Translations under genes and position numbers: made by a program
Origin: CAZEKB01 sp964512225
GTDB taxonomy: Bacteria > Myxococcota_A > UBA796 > UBA9615
DNA length: 64,000 nucleotides
Assembly (NCBI GenBank): GCA_964512225.1
Contig: CAZEKB010000023.1
Span: 1 to 64,000 of the forward strand
Direction of reading: 5' to 3'
Shown: piece by piece, positions 58,094 through 64,000 of the stretch
Position numbering within the stretch: position 1 is the stretch's first letter
Layout: every line of letters begins with the position of its first letter
Notes under the pieces: generated by a model
What the model was told of the DNA's origin: nothing
Databases searched by the model: none
The model's input: only the letters and a program-made list of their open reading frames with translations

Positions 58094-59230
58094 ATGGAGA
58101 TGACCATCCAGGAGGGTGTCGCGGGCATCGATCCCGAGCAGTGGGACCGCCTCGACCACAGCCCCTCGCCGTTCCTGGAGCACGCGTTCCTGCACGCGCT
58201 CGAGACGTCCGGCTCCGTCGGCGACGGCACCGGCTGGAAGCCGCTCTTCGTGACGCTGGTCCACGACGGCGAGCTCCTGGGCGCAGTCCCCGCCTACATC
58301 AAGAGCCACTCGTACGGCGAGTACATCTTCGACTGGGCCTGGGCGAACGGGTCCCAGCGCTCGGGGCTGCCCTACTACCCCAAGCTCGTCGTCGCGGTGC
58401 CGTTCACGCCCGCCGCAGGGCGTCGGATCCTGCTGGCGCCGGGGCAGGGGCGCGAGACGGCGCTGGCCCTGTCGCGGGCCGTCCGGGAGCTCGCCCGCGA
58501 CGTCGGCCTCAGCTCCGTCCACTGGCTCTTCTGCACCCGCGAGGAGCAGGAGCTGCTCGCCTCGGACCGGTGGATGGCCCGCCTCACGATGCAGTACCAC
58601 TGGTTCAACCGCGGCTGGTCGACGTTCGACGACTTCCTGGGGGCGCTGCGGGGGAAGCGTCGCCGGGAGCTCCGGCGCGAGCGTCGCAAGGTCGCCGACG
58701 CCGGGATCGCGGTGCGGATGCTCTCCGGCTCGGAGATGACGTCCGAGCACTGGTCCGCGATGCAGCGCTTCTACCGGGATACGACCGGGCGCAAGTGGGG
58801 CAGCGCCTACCTGGAGCCCGCCTTCTTCTCGACGGTGGGCCGCACGATGCCCCACCGCGTGCGCTTCGCCGCCGCCGAGAAGGACGGCCGCCTGATCGCC
58901 GGGGCCCTCAACTTCGAGCGCGACGACGCGATGTTCGGGCGCTACTGGGGCTGCGACGAGGGGCACGCCGCGCTCCACTTCGAGACCTGCTACTACGCCG
59001 CCATCGAGCACAGCATCGACGCCGGCCTGAGCCGCTACGAGGCGGGCGCGCAGGGCGGCCACAAGATCCCGCGGGGGTTCCTGCCGGCCCCGACGTACAG
59101 CGCGCACTGGCTCGCCCACCCCGGCCTCGGGCGCGCGGTGGGGGGCTTCGTGGAGCAGGAGCGGCGCGAGACCGAACACGCGATGGCGATGCTCGCCCGT
59201 CGCTCGCCCTTCGCCGACCCGCGTCGGTAG
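58094..59230 (+). CDS. FemAB-like GNAT-superfamily protein (COG3146/DUF482)
   Basis: A 378-residue cytoplasmic protein of the family annotated as peptidoglycan-biosynthesis-like or GNAT N-acetyltransferase. Recognisable segments are SPFLEHAFLHALE near the N-terminus, YGEYIFDWAWANG, then FDDFLGALRGKRRRELRRER (the basic FemAB-type helix, about 175-195). Later come RKWGSAYLEPAFF, EGHAALHFETCYYAAIEH and the C-terminal EAGAQGGHKIPRGF. The acyl donor and acceptor are not established for this family. The gene diverges from clpS with a 24-bp gap; its TAG is part of the candidate promoter of the next gene. Confidence 0.88.
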   Translation: MEMTIQEGVAGIDPEQWDRLDHSPSPFLEHAFLHALETSGSVGDGTGWKPLFVTLVHDGELLGAVPAYIKSHSYGEYIFDWAWANGSQRSGLPYYPKLVVAVPFTPAAGRRILLAPGQGRETALALSRAVRELARDVGLSSVHWLFCTREEQELLASDRWMARLTMQYHWFNRGWSTFDDFLGALRGKRRRELRRERRKVADAGIAVRMLSGSEMTSEHWSAMQRFYRDTTGRKWGSAYLEPAFFSTVGRTMPHRVRFAAAEKDGRLIAGALNFERDDAMFGRYWGCDEGHAALHFETCYYAAIEHSIDAGLSRYEAGAQGGHKIPRGFLPAPTYSAHWLAHPGLGRAVGGFVEQERRETEHAMAMLARRSPFADPRR

Positions 59231-59233
59231 ACT
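59228..59233 (+). promoter_or_regulatory. Candidate leaderless -10 element (TAGACT)
   Basis: TAGACT lies 6 nt before GTG 59240 and overlaps the stop codon of the preceding gene. There is no Shine-Dalgarno sequence. Confidence 0.38.
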
Positions 59234-59239
59234 CCCGCG

Positions 59240-61003
59240 GTGCCGCGGCTGCTCCTGATCGTCGGACTGATCCTGCTCGTCCCCGTCGCCACCGCGGCGG
59301 AGGACGTCGAGCCCGCGGCCTCCGAGCCCGCCTACGAGCCCGCCTCCGAGCCCGCCGTCGAGCCCGCCGACGAGTCCCGCTCGGACGCCCGCGTCGCCCT
59401 CGCCGAGGAGCGCTGGGACGACGCGCTGGCCGCCGCCGAAGCGGCCCTCCGCGCCGACCCCGCGGACTACGACGCCCTCCTCGTGAAGGCCCTCGCCTAC
59501 GAGGGTCGCGGCGATCTCGAGCGCGCCGAGTCCCTCCTCGTGGCCTTCCAGGAGCTGGTCTCGGGGCGGCTGATCCCCAAGGAGGCCAACGACGCTCTCG
59601 ACCGGGTGCGGGCCGCCCGTCGCGAGGAGGGATCGACGCTCGCGGCCGCGGAGGTCGCGGCCCCGGAGGACGAGGTCGAGGTCGACCTGCTCGTCCGCTC
59701 CGACCTGCACCCCGACGAGGTCGAGGCCCTGACCCGCCGGATCCGCGAGGCGGTGGAGGCGGGCCGATGCATGGCCGCGATCGCCGACGCGAAGTCGATC
59801 GTGGACGCCGCGTTCGACGACCCGCGCGGCTGGGCCCTGCTCGGCGACGCGCGGCGCTGTGCGGGCGACACCCTCGGCGCCGTCGACGCGTACCGGCGGG
59901 CGCGGGCGCTGGGCAGCGACGACCCCGGCGTCCTCGTCGTGCTCCGCAGCCTCGAGGCGACCTTCGGGGAGCTGCGGGTGCGGGTGGTGCTCGACCGTCC
60001 GCTGGAGGTCCCGCGCGTGGTCCTGCACATGGGCGATCGCGAGCGGAAGCCGGACTTCCGCCGCGGCGGCGAGTCCGTGTTCCGCGATCTCGACTCGCCG
60101 GGCACGTTCACCCTCGTCGTGAGCGGGCTCGGCCTGCGAGAAGAGGTGCGGGCCGTCGATCCGCTGGCCCCGGGCGAGCATCGCCGGGTCGAGATCGAGA
60201 CGACGTACGTGGGCGTCGGCACGCTGAAGGTGGGGCCCCACGAGCCGTCGGACTGCCGCGTGCGGGTGCGCGACGCGAACGGGCCCGAGGTCGGCCCCGG
60301 GGGCGTCGTGGAGGTCACGGCGGGGGACGTCCGCGTCTACGTCTCCAACGAGTACGGCACTCTCACCCACCACGTCCGCGTGCCCCCGGGCGAGACGGTC
60401 GAGATCGACCCCCTGCCGCTGGTTCCGTCCACGCTGACGGTCGTCGGCCTGCCCGTGGGGTCGACGGTCCGGGCGTACGTGGACGGGATGCAGGAGGGGA
60501 CGTACGCGGAGCGGGAGGTGCGCGTCGACCGGGAGGGCGCGACGGTGGACGACGAGACCGGCGTCCTCATCGCGCCGCCCCTGCGCATGGGCCCGCTCAT
60601 GGGCGGCAGCGGGGGGATCTTCCTGGAGCACCCGCGCCTCGGGGTCGCGGCGGCGGACGTCTCCCTGCAGCCCGGCCGAGTGAACGCCACGACCTTCGCG
60701 TGGCGCACGCTCGAGGGGGTCGACGGGGTCAAGGACGAGTTCGCCCGGTGGAAGAACACGCAGGAGGGGCGCCGGTCGATGCGCGCGCCGCCCTGGGTGC
60801 CTCCGTTCGCCGTGGGGATCGGCTCCGCGTTGGTGGCGGGGGCCCTGCTCGCGGGGGGGCTCGACACCTACGACGACGGCCTGTTCGCGAGCTCCGCGGG
60901 GACCGGGATCGTCTCGGGGATGGCCTTCGGGATCGCGATCGGGGTGGGCGTCGCCTCACCGCCCCGGGAGGCCTGGTCGGCCTGGCGTCCAGAGGGGTTC
61001 TGA
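59240..61003 (+). CDS. TPR-containing exported protein with C-terminal membrane helices
   Basis: A 587-residue protein. A signal peptide (RLLLIVGLILLVPVATAAED) is followed by a Glu/Pro-rich segment. Two TPR-like regions follow (about 50-95, EERWDDALAAAEAALRADP; and about 165-240, AIADAKSIVDAAFDDPRG). The middle (about 245-460) is beta-rich and PEGA/carboxypeptidase-regulatory-like, with VPPGETVEIDPLPL and TVVGLPVGSTVRAYVDG. Two hydrophobic helices close it (about 520-575). Proteins of this layout accompany PEGA kinases in Myxococcota, and a PEGA kinase gene follows in the same frame after the TGA. The exact role is unknown. Confidence 0.78.
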   Translation: MPRLLLIVGLILLVPVATAAEDVEPAASEPAYEPASEPAVEPADESRSDARVALAEERWDDALAAAEAALRADPADYDALLVKALAYEGRGDLERAESLLVAFQELVSGRLIPKEANDALDRVRAARREEGSTLAAAEVAAPEDEVEVDLLVRSDLHPDEVEALTRRIREAVEAGRCMAAIADAKSIVDAAFDDPRGWALLGDARRCAGDTLGAVDAYRRARALGSDDPGVLVVLRSLEATFGELRVRVVLDRPLEVPRVVLHMGDRERKPDFRRGGESVFRDLDSPGTFTLVVSGLGLREEVRAVDPLAPGEHRRVEIETTYVGVGTLKVGPHEPSDCRVRVRDANGPEVGPGGVVEVTAGDVRVYVSNEYGTLTHHVRVPPGETVEIDPLPLVPSTLTVVGLPVGSTVRAYVDGMQEGTYAEREVRVDREGATVDDETGVLIAPPLRMGPLMGGSGGIFLEHPRLGVAAADVSLQPGRVNATTFAWRTLEGVDGVKDEFARWKNTQEGRRSMRAPPWVPPFAVGIGSALVAGALLAGGLDTYDDGLFASSAGTGIVSGMAFGIAIGVGVASPPREAWSAWRPEGF

Positions 61004-61044
61004 GTCCCTTCGCCCCCGGCTCCGACGGGCGGCGTCGGGTCGGT

Positions 61045-61064
61045 TATTCTCCGCGCCGCGGAGG
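61045..61064 (+). promoter_or_regulatory. Candidate -10 (TATTCT) and Shine-Dalgarno (GGAGG) before an ATC start
   Basis: TATTCT (61045-61050) would start transcription near 61057. GGAGG (61060-61064) follows, 5 nt before the ATC codon at 61070. No ATG, GTG or TTG occurs in frame between the upstream stop (61001-61003) and the kinase glycine loop. Confidence 0.45.
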
Positions 61065-61069
61065 TCGGC

Positions 61070-63172
61070 ATCGCTCGTTTCGAGCCCGGACAACAGATCG
61101 GGACGTACACCCTGCGGCGCAAGCTGGGGCAGGGTGCGTACGCCGAGGTGTGGCTGGCCGTCCAGGAGGGGGGCACGCTCGGCTTTCGCAAGAAGGTCGC
61201 GCTGAAGCTCGTCCGTCCGGGCAAGGAGGACGACGACGACGAGACCCAGGCCTTCCTCCGCGAAGCGAGCCTGGTCGCCAACCTGCGGCACCCCAACATC
61301 GTCGACACGCTGAGCGTCTCCCAGGAGGGCGGCACGCTCCACATCGCGATGGAGTTCGTGGACGGCGGCACGCTCCACGACCTCGTGAACCGGTGCCTGC
61401 GGTTCGGGCTCGCGCTCCCGAACTCCGTGGTGTGCTCGCTCCTGATCGACATCTGTCGCGGCCTCGCCGCGGCCCACGAGGCGGAGGACGTGGACGGTCA
61501 CCCCCTCAAGGTGATCCACCGGGATCTCAAGCTCGGCAACGTGCTGCTGGACAAGACCGGGGTCGCCAAGGTCGCGGACTTCGGCATGGCCAAGGCGGCG
61601 GGGGACATGACCGCCACCGCCACCGGCTTCGTGAAGGGGACGCCCGCGTACGTCGCCCCCGAGGTCTGGGAGGGGGCGCGTGAGTTCACCCCCGGCGTCG
61701 ACCTGTTCGCGGTCGGGTGCATCGCCTACTCGCTGGTCACGCGCAAGCGGCTCTTCGACGGCGAGAACGTCGCGTCGATCTACGGGCAGATCTGCAAGCG
61801 GAGCCCCGAGCAGGAGTCCGCTCCGGTGGGCGACAAGTACCCCGGCCTCGCCCCCATCACCGAGAAGCTCCTCCAGCGAGACCCGGCCGATCGGTATCAG
61901 CGGGCCAAGGACGTCGCCGACGACCTGCTCGAGCTCCTCCGGCGGACGCCCGCGGCGGGGGAGATCCACGACTTCCTGTGGCTGCTCGACCGGATCGAGG
62001 CGTACGAGTCCGACGTGGACGCCGAGGACGAGACGCACGGGGCGGCCCCGTTCAAGATCCCCGAGCAGACCGAGGCGGGCTGGGCCGTCGCCATCGAGCG
62101 CGCGCTGGGGCAGAGCGTGGGCGTGCTCCCCCTGGCGACGTCCGGCGGCGCGGTGGAGCTGCCCACCCCCGAGCGACCGCCCTCGAACAAGCCCGTCCAG
62201 CTGACCGCGCCCCAGGCTTCGGCGGTCGAGGGTCCCCCGCCCACGCCGCCGACCCCGCCGCCGAAGAGCGGGGAGGTCCTGCGCACCCAGCTCCTGCCGC
62301 CCCGCGACTCCGAGGGTGCGGGCGAGCGCACGTCGATGAACGTCGAGCTCGCCCTCAAGGCGGACAAGAGCGCGCGGATCGAGGCCCGCAAGCGCAAGCA
62401 GCGGGTGGTGCAGTCCCGCCGTCGGCTGCAGATGGTGATCCTCGTGCTGGTGGGCGTGCTGGCGGTGATCGGCGGCCTCATCCTCGGCCGGGAGGACACC
62501 GAGGAGGGGGCCGGGGAGTCGGCCGAGCAGGGGGAGCCGGCGGCGGTGCCCGACCTGATGATCGTGCGGGACGACGGGGAGGAGGCGTCCGGCGAGGCGT
62601 CTCCGGACCCGGCCTCGGGCGAAGCGGCGGGCGAAGAGCCGGCGGATGCGAGCCCGGAGGCGGGGTCGTCCGAGGAGGCCGAGGGGACGCCGGGGGCGGA
62701 CGCCGACGCGGCGGACGCGGAGCCGGAGGCGACCCCGGCGGACGGGGATGCGCCCGGGGAGGACGCCGAGGCCGCGGGGGAGGACGCCGAAGCGCCTGCC
62801 GAAGAGGGCGAGGCGGCCCCCGACGGCGAGGCCGCGGGCGACGGTGGGAGCGAGACCGAGGACCCGGCCGCCGAGACCGAAGCGACCCCCGCCGAGGCGG
62901 GCTCGACCGACGCGTGCGTCGTGGTCAGCGCCTCCCCCCGGGGGGCGAAGGTCTGGATCGACGGAGCGCTGAACGACCGGTCCGCGGGGTCGCCGTTCGG
63001 GGTCGTGGTCCCCGCCGGTGAGCATCGCGTGCAGATGGGGATGGTGAGCACCCCGAGCGTCGAGCAGACGGTCACGATCGGGGGCGGCGAGGCCAAGTCC
63101 GTGCACTGCACGCTCACGGGCGAAGCGGGCTGTCGCACCGCCGCCGCCGACATCGCCGCCTGCGGGCTCTGA
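61070..63172 (+). CDS. PEGA-domain Ser/Thr protein kinase, apparent ATC start
   Basis: About 700 residues if begun at ATC 61070, giving the family-like N-terminus (M)ARFEPGQQIGTYTLRRKLG. The Hanks kinase domain (about 10-290) is complete: LGQGAYAEVW, K46 in VALKLV, H150-R-D152 in VIHRDLKLGN, DFG at 170-172 and APE in YVAPEVW. A Pro-rich juxtamembrane stretch, one membrane helix (about 455-473), a long Glu/Ala/Pro periplasmic spacer (about 475-610) and a C-terminal PEGA domain (about 616-685, SASPRGAKVWIDGA) follow. The first standard start codon (GTG 61148) would delete the glycine loop. Alternatives are ATT 61046, or readthrough of the upstream in-frame TGA. Confidence 0.85.
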   Translation: MARFEPGQQIGTYTLRRKLGQGAYAEVWLAVQEGGTLGFRKKVALKLVRPGKEDDDDETQAFLREASLVANLRHPNIVDTLSVSQEGGTLHIAMEFVDGGTLHDLVNRCLRFGLALPNSVVCSLLIDICRGLAAAHEAEDVDGHPLKVIHRDLKLGNVLLDKTGVAKVADFGMAKAAGDMTATATGFVKGTPAYVAPEVWEGAREFTPGVDLFAVGCIAYSLVTRKRLFDGENVASIYGQICKRSPEQESAPVGDKYPGLAPITEKLLQRDPADRYQRAKDVADDLLELLRRTPAAGEIHDFLWLLDRIEAYESDVDAEDETHGAAPFKIPEQTEAGWAVAIERALGQSVGVLPLATSGGAVELPTPERPPSNKPVQLTAPQASAVEGPPPTPPTPPPKSGEVLRTQLLPPRDSEGAGERTSMNVELALKADKSARIEARKRKQRVVQSRRRLQMVILVLVGVLAVIGGLILGREDTEEGAGESAEQGEPAAVPDLMIVRDDGEEASGEASPDPASGEAAGEEPADASPEAGSSEEAEGTPGADADAADAEPEATPADGDAPGEDAEAAGEDAEAPAEEGEAAPDGEAAGDGGSETEDPAAETEATPAEAGSTDACVVVSASPRGAKVWIDGALNDRSAGSPFGVVVPAGEHRVQMGMVSTPSVEQTVTIGGGEAKSVHCTLTGEAGCRTAAADIAACGL

Positions 63173-63200
63173 GCCGCGCGGCAGTCCGAAGCCGCTGCAG

Positions 63201-63350
63201 GCGGCAAGAACCCGGGTGTTTCTCCGAACCGGGCGCGTTGTTGCCGGTTCTGCGGCAAGAACTCGGGTGCTTCTCCGAACCGGGCGCGTTGTTGCCGGTT
63301 CTGCGGCAAGAACTCGGGTGTTTCTCCGAACCGGGCGCGTTGTTGCCGCC
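63201..63350. repeat. Tandem array of three 51-bp dyad units
   Basis: Units begin at 63201, 63252 and 63303 (51-bp period) with GCGGCAAGAAC, and differ only at one or two positions. Each holds CGGCAA and TTGCCG, which pair to close a stem-loop (six pairs, then AAC with GTT after one mismatch). The junctions between units form a second dyad, TTGCCG-6-CGGCAA. The array fills the gap between the kinase gene and the convergent gene ending at 63371. The sequence differs from the array at 1-210, but the design (short tandem hairpins 3' of genes) is the same. Confidence 0.88.
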
Positions 63351-63370
63351 TCGCGCCTACCGGATCCCCC

Positions 63371-63751
63371 TCAGTCGTCGGCGAAGCCCGCGCGCGAGAC
63401 GTCGCGGAACGTCGCTTCGACGTGGGTCAGCACGCCCCGATCGGAGCTGTAGACCTCGAACGACGTCCCGTCGATCGCGCGGATGAGGAGCCACGGCGCG
63501 CTCGCGCCCGACCGGCGCGCCTCGAAGTCGCCCTCGACGGTGCGATCGATGCCCGCGACCAGCTCCAGGAACTCCGCGCCGGGGATGTCCAGGCCCTCGT
63601 CCGCCGCGTGCTCCAGCGCCTGCATCGCCGCGCCCTCGACCTCGACGTACCGGCACCGCCACGTGGACCGCAGCGCGTCCTTTTCGCAGAGCTGCAGGAT
63701 GTCGTCGAGGTCGAGTCCCCCGTCGTCGTTCGCGATCTGCACTCCGCGCAT
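63371..63751 (-). CDS. Hypothetical small acidic protein
   Basis: Not recognised. The 126-residue protein has no signal peptide or membrane segment and is rich in Asp/Glu. Its predicted order is a short acidic helix (LDLDDILQLCEKDA), a strand (TWRCRYVEVE), a helix (AMQALEHAADEGLDIPG), and strands FEARRS, PWLLIRAID and SFEVYSSDRG. GGAGG lies a few bases before the ATG at 63751. It converges with the PEGA kinase gene across the hairpin array and diverges from the sigma-factor gene. Confidence 0.65.
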   Translation of the reverse strand: MRGVQIANDDGGLDLDDILQLCEKDALRSTWRCRYVEVEGAAMQALEHAADEGLDIPGAEFLELVAGIDRTVEGDFEARRSGASAPWLLIRAIDGTSFEVYSSDRGVLTHVEATFRDVSRAGFADD

Positions 63752-63857
63752 GGCGCCTCCGTGCGGAGCATGTCCCCGTCGCCGTCCTCACACAAATCTC
63801 TGACAAGGCCGCGACAATTCCGTACCGGTCCCTGACACCGAAGCGCAGGGGGCTGGA

Positions 63858-63863
63858 TAGGCT
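63858..63863 (+). promoter_or_regulatory. Candidate -10 element (TAGGCT) before the sigma-factor gene
   Basis: TAGGCT lies 10 nt before ATG 63874. The upstream 120 bp divergent gap also contains two CTGACA copies (63800-63805 and 63831-63836), one before CGTACC, which could be -35 parts of an ECF-type promoter. The assignment is tentative. Confidence 0.25.
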
Positions 63864-63873
63864 GACTCGGCCG

Positions 63874-64000
63874 ATGCGGACGCCGCTGCCCCCGGACGCC
63901 GAGCTCATCGCCGCGCTGCGCGGCGGGGACGATGCCATGTTCGGGGCGATGCTCGACCACTGGACGCCGAGCCTCCGCCGCCTCGCCCGGTCGTTCGTGC
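63874..64000 (+). CDS. Sigma-70 family (ECF-type) RNA polymerase sigma factor, 5' part
   Basis: Partial gene running off the window; the first 42 codons are visible. DAELIAALRGGDDAMFGAML followed by DHWTPSLRRLARSFV is the typical start of ECF sigma region 2.1, where ECF proteins have a D-x-x-L-x-A-x-x-x-G-D-x-x-A-F pattern and a Y/W-x-x-x-L-x-R-x-A segment. ATG 63874 gives the normal N-terminal length. Region 4 and any anti-sigma factor lie outside the window. Confidence 0.8.
   Translation, partial: MRTPLPPDAELIAALRGGDDAMFGAMLDHWTPSLRRLARSFV

Noticed and set aside
61001..61003. Selenocysteine or programmed readthrough at the TGA joining the TPR and kinase genes
   Set aside because: No SECIS-like structure or conserved context is visible, and a separate -10, Shine-Dalgarno sequence and ATC start explain the kinase. 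Kept only as an alternative.
63216..63452. 78-residue repetitive protein from the hairpin array
   Set aside because: The peptide repeats only because the DNA repeats every 51 bp (17 codons). There is no ribosome-binding site and the array lies in a convergent gap.

Overview
The window is a contiguous, very GC-rich (about 70% by eye), gene-dense bacterial segment. It has no rRNA, tRNA, phage or insertion-sequence genes that I can see. The gene content suggests a Gram-negative bacterium with an outer membrane, probably Myxococcota or a related deltaproteobacterial lineage. The evidence is about fourteen predicted lipoproteins (several with poly-Asp tethers), a beta-barrel protein, two Ser/Thr kinases (one with a PEGA domain), hybrid two-component proteins, RCC1, VWA and PKD-like surface proteins, ClpS/ClpA, Hsp33 and an ECF-type sigma factor. 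This placement is inference from gene content, not from a marker phylogeny.

Layout: 1-210 is a tandem array of four near-perfect hairpins. 258-6382 holds a membrane protein, a GT4 glycosyltransferase, a flavin reductase, a receiver/HD-GYP regulator coupled to a serine hydrolase lipoprotein, and a PLP aldolase/racemase-type enzyme. 6421-16122 has a small poly-Asp lipoprotein facing a same-strand run of five minus genes: methyltransferase, GT-C-like membrane protein, PHP-domain lipoprotein, beta-barrel and a giant Ig/PKD-like lipoprotein. 16223-18728 is a GT2 / glucose-1-phosphate cytidylyltransferase / dehydratase operon for a CDP-sugar. 18729-26038 has rnhB, a zinc metallopeptidase lipoprotein and a 1432-residue membrane protein made of two similar halves. 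26226-34402 is a block of five consecutive lipoproteins behind the best sigma70-like promoter of the window. 34405-38650 carries a protein of unknown family coupled to guanine deaminase, then a hybrid histidine kinase coupled to a small STAS-like protein. 38658-40929 has a second small poly-Asp lipoprotein, a gamma-carbonic-anhydrase-like protein and a Rieske oxygenase. 40930-41417 is a non-coding-looking stretch that carries a complete candidate transcription unit for a 19-residue Pro/Lys/Arg peptide. 41418-54408 has a giant double GT-C protein, a radical SAM protein, a pseudo-receiver Ser/Thr kinase, an RCC1 lipoprotein, a membrane/propeller protein, a lipoprotein and Hsp33. 54413-58069 has a macro-domain protein and clpS-lipoprotein-clpA. 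58094-63172 has a FemAB-like protein, a TPR protein and a PEGA kinase. The window ends with a second hairpin array (63201-63350), a small hypothetical protein and the start of an ECF sigma factor.

Two organisational themes recur. First, genes inside operons are joined by 4-nt overlaps (ATGA, GTGA, TTGA). Second, many operon-first genes lack a Shine-Dalgarno sequence but have a TAnnnT hexamer 6-8 nt before the start codon, which is the signature of leaderless transcription; genes with clear Shine-Dalgarno sequences coexist with them.

The observations I find most worth following are the leaderless TAnnnT pattern, the 19-residue peptide unit, the shared Asp4-x2 tethers, the CxCH motif in two paralogous lipoproteins, an apparent ATC start codon for a kinase, and the two hairpin arrays.
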